Shown here: piece after piece, positions 11,887 to 22,342 of the stretch
How positions within the stretch are numbered: position 1 is the first letter of the stretch
How the letters are laid out: each line of letters begins with the position of its first letter
Source of the DNA: Tubiluchus corallicola
Lineage: Eukaryota; Priapulida; Priapulimorpha; Priapulimorphida; Tubiluchidae
Length of the DNA stretch: 64,000 nt
NCBI GenBank assembly: GCA_030141605.1
Contig: JAQGDQ010000017.1
Span: forward strand, 624,001 to 688,000
Direction of reading: 5' to 3'
The notes under the pieces: generated by a model
The model's input: the letters and a program-made list of their open reading frames with translations, nothing else
Databases searched by the model: none
Told to the model about the DNA's origin: nothing
Made by a program: the position numbers and the translations under genes

Positions 11887-13568
11887 AGTATCTGATCAAT
11901 GTTGTCATGAAGCTTGGGATTCTCAGCAAGTTAGTTCACGAAGCTAAAAACAAACGGTCTTACTTGGAAACAAGACAGAAGATATACACAAAGATTCCTA
12001 AATTGTATTAAAAACAGCTGACTTAAACCTTAGAAGAATTCTTAATTTCTTACTCGTAATTAATATTTGTTTTTCCCCAGATGGTGAGTCAACCAAAAGG
12101 TCATCTAGTCAACTATCCTTAGAGACTAAATACCGACAAGCAATGCTAACAGGAAAGGCAATGTAAATTCACAAAGGTTTGCAAACCATAAATTTTTGAC
12201 GCAGAAGCAATTTTAACATGTTTTTAATGCCTAAATGTGCAGATATTATGCAAAAGCCACATATGTAAGGTAAAATTTTCAATTGTTTGCACAATTATTT
12301 ATTTATTATATTATTTATATATATATTATTTATAATATTTGACTAGCTTCATACAAAAAAGTTTTTTAACAATAGGGCACACACAGCAAGTCTAGTTTTT
12401 TATCCTTTTTTACGGATTGCGAATCTTCAAATTTCCAATAAATCTGCAGATGTAAATATGTACCGATGCAGGTAAATGAGAATGTGATTCATCTGTGATA
12501 CAAATAGACTAGTAGAAGAAAAAGAAAAAATAACTTTAGAATCGTAATTGTATAATTATGCAGACGATTAAACGTTCAAGTTACTTAGGCAACAAAATGA
12601 GCTCCATCAATGATGTCCTCAGGCTAAGAACAAATGTCCGGTCATTAAGTCAATGGTCCAGTAGCAAATGTTATTCTGTCCCCATGACAAATGCAATACT
12701 GTGCAGAAATTGCACATCGGAAATAAAACTTCGGTCCATTAGTAACAACGGTAAAATCATGCTACTTAAAGTTGTGAGCATTACATGAACATTCAGTCCA
12801 TTTCAGAGTTAAATGAAGACGTGCACCTGGGAATCACTATTGCAAAAAAGTTTAAAAAATGAATTCTATTCATAAGACAAGATCGACAGAAGTTTTATTA
12901 ACAAAATGCTCTTGGTACTAAAAAAATAGCACAATTCCAACATTTGGCTAATCACAGAAAATGTCTCTCTGGCCTGAAATCCACATTGCATTAAAGACCT
13001 TAAAAGGAATGCAAATAATACAAGTGTCACAGTTGCTGTATTGTCAGCGAGTTAGAAAGTTGAGTTACAAAGTAAAGTAATTCGTATAGTATGCAAACAA
13101 ACTGTACAAACAATGTGCTAAATTGGATTAATGGGAAATACTTGTTTGGTATTAAGGAAATGGACTTAAGGAACGAACTCCCACAGACAACCATGGATGA
13201 AAGAGAATAGACATCAGCAAATGTGGACCAAAAGGAAGTATTGGTATAGTGTGTACTGTGATTGTGCGTCCTTTCTGTGGCGACTCATATAATCATGAAA
13301 CACATACATCATGTCAGCTGACATTATTAATACATTTTATGCCAATTAAACACCCAGACATAATTCTTTTGCTGTATATAAAACGTATAATGTCATCATA
13401 TCAAATATAACCTGTGATGGTTTTTCCCACATTTTGCCACCCTACATGTTAAGAATAGCGGTAGACTTGTTTAGGGTGTAACAACTTTTTCTTAGAAAAC
13501 TGTTTTACCAGTAAAACCTTCCCAGAAAAACATCTTTCTAGAAATTTCTTCTCATAAGTCATTTCATA
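11887..13568. other. Upstream region of NUDT6-like gene; no gene recognised
   Basis: This stretch should contain the NUDT6-like promoter and 5' UTR, but no TATA box or CpG-rich patch stands out. An AT-only microsatellite is at about 12296-12346. A 76-codon open frame at 12558-12788 (plus) shows no domain and is probably chance. Confidence 0.4.
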
Positions 13569-14406
13569 AGTCGAACCTCGTTATGCTGCCCCCGTTATAA
13601 CGCCCACCTTGCCATAACACCAACTATGGCCCTGTCTCTATATTTCCATAATATAAATAGAGGGAATATCACCAACCTCGCCTACAGCCATCCGCCAACG
13701 TATCTACTGTACCAAATGTCTATTTTACAAAATAAATTTAACTCACTATAATGCCAGCCAAGATAAAGTGTGATGAATTGTTGCTGAAAAACAACCACTG
13801 TGTTGTAAAAACAATGACCTCTAAACGGGAAAAAACAATTAAGGTGTTTAAATTAAGATTTACGTCTTGTTGCAAGTGACTGTATAAAAGTGAATGCTGA
13901 GGTTTTGAGCAAGGAACGTGCACTTTAAGAGTACAAGAGTTGCGTAGCTAGGCGTCAGTACTGAATTGATGTGAATTTAACGGCTGTAAAAGCTCTTTGA
14001 CTCAAGGTCAAGTTATATGTGGCAGCTATTAGTAATGTTACGCTGAGAGCAGTTGCGAGTGGTTACGACGGAGGGGCTGTGTGGCTGCATATTTCTCTTA
14101 ACAGGAGACGGCAGTATTTCACAACATTGCTACTCCACATTGTGTTACCTAAATTAAGTTTCTGCAATGTGCCACCGTAGAACTACATCTGCCTTAATTT
14201 GGTTAATGCAGCAATAGTGTACAGTATAACACATGTATTGTTGTAGGTATAATAATATCATCCCATTCGTGACATATTACAAGTAACTAGAAAACAACAT
14301 AAAGGTTACAGACTGGAATGGCTTTCATATTTAATGAACTTCACCTTACTGCCAACCCCACTATAGCACTATAGCGTCCCAGACCTGGCGTTATAACGAG
14401 ATTTTT
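13569..14406. mobile_element. CAGTCAAACCTC-family pogo/Tigger-type element
   Basis: The left end AGTCGAACCTCGTTATGCTG, with CCGTTATAACGCC just inside, mirrors the right end GGCGTTATAACGAGATTTTT. About 0.84 kb, no transposase frame. Outer boundaries are approximate because the terminal CAG is not intact on either side. Confidence 0.5.
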
Positions 14407-15523
14407 TATGCATTAGAGATTATACAATTGAAAGGTATGATGAAAATATCTAAGTACTTGGCTTCAACATAAATTAGCCATTAACAGCCATAGAATTAAT
14501 CATCTTGCTACAGTTGTTGCTACAACTGCTGCTGCTGCCCAAAGTAATTGCAGCTGTTGCTCTGACTGACGAATGCTGAAATAACTTTTGCACTGTTGTT
14601 TCAATATGAATGAAACTTGGCAGTGTGTGCCACTGAAAAAAGAAATAGACTGATCATATTTCACATACTTGTTCATCTTGAGGTAAGCAGAATATACCTG
14701 AGTGTGTGCTTGGCTAGCAAAATTAAGCATTGCCAAATATGGCAACCGATTAATGGCACCACAGCTTAGGCATGTCAGTGCGATACCAAAAAAGATGACT
14801 AACACATGCAGGGGAAAATCTCAACTAGAGATAGAAAGCTGAAGAAAATAGCAGGATGAAAGAGGAAGAGCTAGAAACAGAGAAAGATCAGAGAGAGGGG
14901 AGAACGCCAAAGAAAAAGGGATAGAAAGGGACAGGACGAATTGTTGACAGAGAGTGAGGGATAGAAAGACGGGGCGAGAAGGGGACTGAAGGAAAAGAGG
15001 GAGAGGACGAGGTGATAATAATATTTATGAAGAGAAATCGGAGATCGGCTTATCTTTCTAAAATTGCAGATCTTGCACTTATAAAAACGTCGCCCTGATT
15101 TTTTTGTTGAAAAAACTTTTTGGGATTGAGAAGTTTTCTGTGAATTTTTTTCTGGCAGTTTTTTGAAGAGCTATTTTTTCTGAAAAATGCTTTTTCTGTG
15201 AATTTTTTTCTGGGAAACGGACCTAAACCAAGAAAGGAGCCAGATTTAGAAGGCGCGATGCTATGAATAAAGCAGTCACACCAAGTATGTTACCACTATA
15301 ATAATTATGAGCATATCGCTGAGCATTATTGTCAGTCGGATTTGTGTCACTGAGTGTATCAGTCACCGAGCGATTAAAACAGATAATTACTTTACTTATG
15401 TGTTCATTTTGATCGTCTTTCTATTGCTGTTGCAACAATTCTTTGCGCGTGCTGTGAATTTCCCCTTTATGTCTCAAATTCTTGAAATAAGTTTGCAATT
15501 TAGTGTGTATGGAGCCGAGTAAA
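14407..15523. other. Non-coding stretch with polypurine tract and T-rich repeats
   Basis: A minus-strand frame at 14500-14805 (101 codons) starts with a hydrophobic leader but has no recognisable domain. From about 14823 to 15020 the plus strand is a long purine-rich tract (GAAAGAGGAAGAG, AGAGAGGGGAGAA and similar). At about 15118-15225 the block TTTTCTGTGAATTTTTTTCT occurs twice. No gene can be supported. Confidence 0.45.
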
Positions 15524-16204
15524 CCACTAGCCGAAGTAGGACACTTCCGCTAAAACGCATGTGCTAAATCTGCGGAAAGCAGTGTCGTACATGGGCAGCC
15601 CAAGTAGGACACTGGCGATTGCTGTCGAGATTTATGACATAATGAAACGTAAAACTAAATTTGTTTTAGAAAAAAGTAACTTTATAATAACGATGGATAC
15701 TCCTTGACAATTTACATTTTTACAATAATATCATCATTATTATTAGCTCCATTAATCATCATAACATTCAACTAAGTATCTAATGCTTTAAAGAGAGGAA
15801 CTATGTAGGGCACATAGCTCGCTAGCCCATTTACTTAGCAGAAAACAATTATTTGTCCAAGAGGTAGTGAAACGGATCACCTGTCTGTGAAGCGAGACAA
15901 AATAAAAATGATATACCTTAAGCAAATGTTGGAATCGCCTAAGAAGTGGGCTTATTTCACTTTAAAAAGATTAATATCGAAGCCAAATTTAATATTGAAA
16001 ATTTTATGAACTCAAAATAAGATTCTTTTATTTTATCAGATGTATAATAAATTATTCAACGTTTTTGACGTTTTCAGTTATTATTATTAAATAAACAAGG
16101 ACAACGGGTGCTGCCAGTACGGTTAACGACTCAATTTGTGACCTGTCTCTAGTGTCCTACTTGGGCTAGCCCATGTACGCCAATTGTCCTACTTTGGCTA
16201 GTGG
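15524..16204. mobile_element. Inverted-repeat DNA element, 681 bp
   Basis: The left end CCACTAGCCGAAGTAGGACA is mirrored by the right end TGTCCTACTTTGGCTAGTGG with one mismatch. A second inner pair follows: GGGCAGCCCAAGTAGGACAC on the left and GTGTCCTACTTGGGCTAGCC on the right. The GTAGGACA motif is therefore present twice in each arm. There is no ORF of interest. The flanks (GTAAA on the left, ATTAC on the right) do not give a clear target duplication, so the superfamily is open. Confidence 0.8.
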
Positions 16205-16709
16205 ATTACCTGGCGCCCAACAGTGTGGAAAAAAATTCAGCAATTCGGGATATCATCACTATAACAAAGTGTACAAAGTGGAAGCAACGAAAATTTATTA
16301 CGTATTTCGTTTTTGCGATTAGCGGCTATGCTGGCGGCATCAAACGGCGAATCATTAAAAAATTTCGAGCGGCGCATTAACTGCAATCATAATATTCTTA
16401 AGTTCACCAATAATGTTCGCATACGCCCAATTTCGATAAGGCAAAAATACCTTTGCGTGGTTAATAAAAGAAGAATTTTTCAAATAAAAGCAATTATTAG
16501 TTTAATAAAACTCAAAACACATCATGAAAACGAAAAACAGTTGTAGCAATAAGTTTGTATTATGTACTTGTAAACACTTCTGCAGTTTTCTTGTAAGTAA
16601 AATTTTATTGTTCTTCCTGAGGAAAGAGGCTAGCTGACTGCGTGATTTGCTGCCTACTCTGTAAAAAAGTAATGCATTTTTTATTGATTTTTCTCTCGAT
16701 TTTTCTCTA

Positions 16710-16915
16710 GAGTGAGAGAAAGAGAGGCAGAGAGAGAGAGAGAGAGAAGGAGAGAGACAAACACACACACAGAGAAAGATCCTTCTTTTCCTTTTGTTGA
16801 AGGTTCCGCCATTTGTTTCTTAGTGGCAGAAAGGGAGAGAGACAGACACATACACACACAGAAAGATCCTTCTTTTCCTTTTGTTGAACGTTCTGCCATT
16901 TGTTTCTTGGTCGTT
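16710..16915. repeat. GA/CA-rich tract plus 87-bp tandem duplication
   Basis: A GAGA-rich tract at about 16710-16758 leads into two tandem copies (period 87 bp) of a unit holding CACACACAGAAAGATCCTTC, then TTTTCCTTTTGTTGAA and GCCATTTGTTTCTT. AGATCC occurs at 16777 and 16864. Open frames on both strands here (88-105 codons) are low-complexity and not genes. Confidence 0.85.
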
Positions 16916-18999
16916 TTACTCCAATGCAAGGTGGCGGTTTGGCATATTAAAAATTGCACCCATTTATGTACCCTGCAATTATTCTATATAATTACACATA
17001 CATTATATTGTAGGTTTGTATATAAATAATTAACACAAGCACACATGCACACAACAAGTAATTGCATATGGTGCTTCATATATATATAATCATTACAGTA
17101 GTAGAGATGAGTCAGACTGAACTGCCAGCCTAGGGCGTCATAACGTCTTGATACACCCATGCACATATACACTCATATACATGTATGGTGTATGCATTAT
17201 TACATACAAAGATTCTATGAAGCTGAGCCTATATATTTAACTATATAAAATGATTGCCCTTAGCACCTAGGCCTGTATAAAATTAATTAATTTTAGCCCA
17301 TCAATAAATAATATTTATCAAGACTTGTCAGTGGATTTAGCCACAGGTGTTTTGTTAGTACGCTTATACAAGCACATTTTTTACATATTAACAAACTGTA
17401 TTTAATGAACACTTATTTTGATGTAAGCCCAACTGAATCTTAAAAAAAAATAGGCTAAATATAAGTGACGTCTACACATGATATATGAACTGTTATGACA
17501 CGCCTGCCGATTCTAATTTATGCACCAGGTTGCCTTCTCACCTGAATTCCGCAACTTGATTTTAACCTAGTTAGTTGGTTGTTATAGAGGTGGAGGTATT
17601 GCCAGTTGCTTAGGATGACAGCTCTGATGTTTAGTTTTGTTATTCTTTTGTTCACAGATAATAAAAAGGAGGAATAATGTCATAAATGCATCTCCGTTTG
17701 TTTAACGTGATTTTATAACCAACTCCAACTCATAACAAAGTATGATTACAAGCTTTTTAAACATCTTTTAACTTGGAATTAACAAAACATGTAGGTGCTT
17801 GTATTAAGTTTTGCTCTGGAAAAATTATTTACTCTTCTGAAAAAAACGATTTTTTTTCTATGAAAAGTATTACACATGAAAGTCATGCCTAATATTTCTT
17901 CAAGTTGTATTTCCTGATAAGAACTAATTAAATAATTTTAGAAAAAAAATATTTCTCCAGAAATAGAATACTACATGAGCCAGGTATTTGCAAACTATCT
18001 TTATGATCAACTTTCTTAACTTCTTTTGTAAATAAGCCTATTAATTTTCATGAGATATGGTTATAATAGTTTTTATTTTAACTACTAATTATTCTTAATG
18101 CCTTATGCTTGCTTTAAATAATATTAAAAAATATAACAGCTGTTATAAATCGCCAAAGACAGATGTAAGCCTTGCAGTCTTTGCTTATTGTAAAACATAT
18201 TTAACTTGTAACAAAAGGTACAAAACTGTGTTATAATTAGCATTTTATTATAGCTACCTGGCTGCTTCCTCGAGAACAGCTTGAGCTATAGCGTACCTGA
18301 CAACAACAGTCCGTAATGGTCTGCCGCTAGGGCGACATTAACTGCGCGCTAATGTTGTATTATTTGGCTATAATGTATTGGTTGACAGAAGTTCGACAAG
18401 ATTTCCCGCATGTACTAAATTGAACTACTCGAAGCTTTGTTTGCAGACTTGTTTGACTTTGAAGATCTGTACACATTAGCAGTTGTAGTTTGTTAAGCTT
18501 ACATAAATGAAGATCCTAAAGCTGTAAATAAATTTATTCCTCATGCAGATTTAACGGAAAAAAATCTGAAATCGTACCATTTCTCCAGCCAAGCGTTAGT
18601 CTTACGATTTTAATCTGACCCATTAGCATCAACCAGATTCAATTCCTACAGGTATGACAGAGCTGGATTTTTTGCAAATATTTTGTTATTGTTGGGTAGG
18701 TGTGCACCTGGCATCTGAGTGGGGAAAAATCCAAAAATAATGCTTTCTTTTATCATTAATCACCTTCGATTTGTTGCCTGCATTTTTGGTTTGTTTGATT
18801 GTCTTATGTCTATTTGTGATTTTCTTTGCGTGTAAAACAAATGTATGTTAAAATTGTGTTATTTTCTAAACAAACAAGTCTGCAACTGAGTTAGAGAGAG
18901 TTAATTTTCACTAAGTTTTTTATGTGTTTATAATTGTTATTTTTGTACTTTAACAGATTTAGAGGCTGTTAGTTTTAGAGAGATAACAGCAGTCAAAAA
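16916..18999. other. Upstream region of the zinc-finger gene; no further gene recognised
   Basis: The region is AT-rich with scattered homopolymer runs and no supported ORF. A possible 3' splice site, ACTTTAACAG at about 18946-18955, precedes the zinc-finger ATG by 45 nt, so a spliced non-coding first exon may lie upstream. No donor exon was identified. Confidence 0.4.
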
Positions 19000-19923
19000 A
19001 TGGCGGTAGAGTCACAAACAACTATATACTACAAGTGCACGTCTTGCTGTGAATGCTTCATGTCAGAGAAAAACTTTTTAAAACACACACTTAGGTGGCA
19101 TTGCAAGCTGTTAATTAGTGAAGGGCATGATCCTGATGTACTTGAAAATATGGCATCAGCTGTTACGTTAGTTAACAAATTTGAAACATATTGTGAGTCT
19201 GATACAATTATTTCTGATGGAAGCTTGTTGAGCCCAAATGTTTCTGTGGAAGCAGTGCAGGAAAGAAATTTAGACAACATTTCTGATAATGCTAATGTCA
19301 AAGATGAACTTCATGACTTGTCTGGACCATGTGTAATGACTGATGCTTTTCCTTCATTTAGTGACAAGAATTTTCAAGATGAAGATTTTCAGTGTTCAGA
19401 TACATTCCAGGTCTCGTCTAATAAGCAGCTACCTAAAAATAGTGCTGATCATTCTGAGCTGAAAGTGGAAAGTGTTAAAAATTTGAGTTATATTAATAAT
19501 TTAGGCAAAAATACAGTGCGCAAGTATGATGACAATAGGATGAAGAAGAAACATAACATTCTGTGCGAATGGTGCGGTAAAACATTCACTCGTGTGGCTG
19601 AGTTACACCGGCACGAACGCATGCACACTGGTGAAAAACCGTTTAAGTGTGACACATGTGGTCGAGATTTTGCTCGATCGGGGACACTAAAAAATCACCT
19701 GAGGACACACTCGGGGTCAAAGCCATATAAATGCAAAATTTGTGACAAGGGTTTTTCACAGCCTGGCAACATGAAATCTCACTTGAGCACGCACACTGGG
19801 GAGCAGCCTTTTGTCTGCGAATATTGCGGAAAACGGTTCACGCATCCATCCAGTTGTTACAGGCACCGAAGTCGTAAGATTTGTCAAGAAAACAAATATT
19901 CACTTTTGTCAACTAGTTCCTGA
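19000..19923 (+). CDS. C2H2 zinc-finger protein, single coding exon, 307 aa
   Basis: Probable nuclear DNA-binding transcription factor. Four zinc fingers in tandem fill residues 189-295, with TGEKP-type linkers: finger 1 C189/C192/H205/H209, finger 2 C217/C220/H233/H237, finger 3 C245/C248/H261/H265, finger 4 C273/C276/H289/C295 (C2HC). An isolated degenerate finger lies at residues 13-34 (C13, C16, H29, H34). Residues 35-180 are acidic, Ser/Asp/Asn-rich and probably disordered; KKKH at 182-185 could serve nuclear import. Helix positions -1/3/6 read R-E-R, R-T-N, Q-N-S and H-S-R for fingers 1-4. The start is the first ATG of the frame (AAAAAATGG context). AATAAA at 19941-19946, 18 nt after the stop, may be the polyadenylation signal. 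Orthology is not clear. Confidence 0.9.
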   Translation: MAVESQTTIYYKCTSCCECFMSEKNFLKHTLRWHCKLLISEGHDPDVLENMASAVTLVNKFETYCESDTIISDGSLLSPNVSVEAVQERNLDNISDNANVKDELHDLSGPCVMTDAFPSFSDKNFQDEDFQCSDTFQVSSNKQLPKNSADHSELKVESVKNLSYINNLGKNTVRKYDDNRMKKKHNILCEWCGKTFTRVAELHRHERMHTGEKPFKCDTCGRDFARSGTLKNHLRTHSGSKPYKCKICDKGFSQPGNMKSHLSTHTGEQPFVCEYCGKRFTHPSSCYRHRSRKICQENKYSLLSTSS

Positions 19924-22342
19924 CCCAAATAAGACAAGCAAATAAAAGTAACTAATGATAGTTAGTGTTTACGCAAAAATCTGACTCGGGTACCGTTTTC
20001 CTTATATCCTCCGAGTATCCGGTTACCAGATTGTTAAAATTCAGCAACAGTAAAGACAACCACTGGTGCATTTTAACTAACTACACTGTTAGCAATCGTT
20101 CATTATACACTGAGAGCTTGAACAAACGAACTATGAGTTGCAAAACTTAGTGTTTTCATAAGGCACTTGGCTGATTTTTTATCTGCCAGTACTGCACTGA
20201 GCATTATTAATACATCGTGGGGATTAGAGGAATAAAATAATCTGTATTATCCTTTTTGTATGCTGTTAAACTTAATCTGTTTATTCTTATTTTGGATAGT
20301 GGCCTGAAGTGCCCAAGCATGCTGCCAACGCAACAGTAATAATCAGCTAGTACTTAGTGTAGAAATGCACAGCAGAAGGTGGCATTTAAATTTTAATTTC
20401 TCTAACAATGGATATTGTACTATAAAATTTAATAATGTCAGCATTTTCATTGTTAAAACTAGGTAAAAATATAAGGCTTGGGTAATAAACCAAGCGGGCA
20501 GTTACTCGGATACCTGGGTACTAGATGGAAACAATGATAGTTATGTCAAAATGATTTTAGTTGGTCACAAGGCACTTTTCAGTGAATGCATTAGGTCTTG
20601 TTGAAAGGTGTATTTTAGGAATTAGAGGAAAGGCATTTTCTATATTCCGGGAATTTTGAGAGACTAATAATGATAACACCATTTGACACAATTGTGTGTG
20701 CTGATTAGCTGATATAAAAATGTTCACTGAAATTTGGAGATTAAAGCAGAACCGCACCCAATGTTAAACTATAGGTCAAAACAACCTATTCTTTTAAATA
20801 TTGAAAGGAAACACACTATTTTCTCAAGAATGTTACATGCACCATCATTGTTGCATGCATTTCGGAAAGTGTTGCACAAAATAGGTGCTGTACCTTTCAG
20901 TTCAGATGTGTTAGTTTGTGATGAACTGCTCATATTCGACATTTAGATTTATGTTAAAACTTGGCGACTTTTAGTACAACACATTGAATCTCTTACAGTA
21001 ACACTGTACTTCAGTTTTCACGTTGGCATACATGTACTACATGGAATTTTTTGATTTTGAAAATTATGTTAGTTTGAGATGTTAGGCTCGCGCACTGTTA
21101 ATTAAGGTTTTAATCTATTATTCAATTATCAGAAATGTTTTTACAGTGTTATTGGTGTTGAAGTGTATGCTTTTTATCATACTTGAAAATGGTTCAGTAT
21201 ATGAAAAATCATCCTGTCTTCCTTCAAGGCAGCATTTACCCAAGCTTTTCTGACTTTTTTGTGCTGTGCCAAGAGTACCAGTTCTAAGCTATGTAAAGCA
21301 ATAAATAATTTTAATACTCAAGCCAGGCGTAACAATGAAGTGAAGTAACAGTTTGAAAGTTTAGTTCAGCTGTTTTAAGTGTGTGTTATTGCTAAACTAA
21401 ATGTAAACATTTATGTTATATTATGTGCCTAGTACAATGCAGCTGTCCAAATTCAATAAATTAGTCACTGTGCGAAATATTTGCAACATTCAAAGCATTT
21501 AAGCAACCTAGGTTCTCATAACTGGTTGTTCTAAAGCTGTAGATTGAGGTTCTTGGCACTTGGGTGTTTTTATTGATTATTAATTATAATTACTGTTTGC
21601 AGATCAAGTAGTAACAAACAGCTTTTTTATAAACGTATATATATATATAATATTAAACATTTCCAAATCTAAATAAACAAACATAAAGCAAATCCAAATG
21701 AAGATTTGAACTAAAGCAATTGGAATATAAGTCAAGTATAAGGTGGTGGAACTTTGCAGTGTTTTAGTAGAACATACCTTGCAACTGAGGAGGGAGGAGT
21801 TTTATATCACATGAAATTAACAACCTGTACGAGTGTTTGACATGTGTAAAATTGGCGCAAAAAGTAGCGGAAACATTACTTGTGTCTAGTGGCACATTGT
21901 ACTTTAATTTGCGTCGCTATCGTTATCTTCTGTTTTTGCGTTTTTTTTCTGTGAATTGAGTCTTGTTTTGCAGTTTTTTAACCGAGTAGCTCTCCGAGTC
22001 GTTTTGTTCTTGAATGCACTATTTTGTCGTTTAGGTTGCAATATTTCTGATTGTGTGACTGTCTTAGAATTTTGTGGACCAATAAATCAGCTAAGGATTG
22101 CAACTGGTAGACAGCTGTTACTAACTCCTGTTTCTAAAATTCTCTAAAAACACAATTTCAGCATACCCACTGTATTAAAAAAAATGGCCTGTTCGTGAGC
22201 TAAATGCTAGCTAAATTCTGCAGTGAAAGTTATTGTATTTACAAAACACATTTTTTTTATCTTCATAACAATTTCACACAATTTATGGGTTTGTCAGAAG
22301 TTTTCAGAAGTTTAGTTTGACAGCTTGGAGCAGAACTATGTC
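19924..22342. other. Intergenic, mostly non-coding
   Basis: Holds repeat R1 copy 1 (20741-21240), a TATATATATA tract near 21630, and the probable 3' UTR of the minus-strand LRR gene. A minus-strand AATAAA (TTTATT at 21569-21574) lies about 770 nt past that stop. No open frame with recognisable content was found. Confidence 0.4.
20741..21240 (+). repeat. Dispersed repeat family R1, copy 1
   Basis: Starts near AAAGCAGAACCGCACCCAAT and ends near CATCCTGTCTTCCTTCAAGG. It is collinear with 34236-34870 and with the reverse of 61215-61735. Shared words include AAATATTGAAAGG, ATAGGTGCTGTACCT, CAGATGTGTTAGTTT, GATGAACT and ACTTGAAAATGG. It is non-coding and of unknown class. Confidence 0.7.

Noticed and set aside
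14500-14805. 101-codon minus frame starting with a signal-like hydrophobic leader (MLVIFFGIALTCLSCGA).
   Set aside because: No family resemblance or splice partner; ends in a CAG/CTG-rich, Ala/Gln-rich chance stretch. Not enough to call a gene.
16502-17029. Four overlapping frames of 62-105 codons, Ser/Arg-rich.
   Set aside because: Created by GAGA/CACA microsatellites and the 87-bp tandem duplication.
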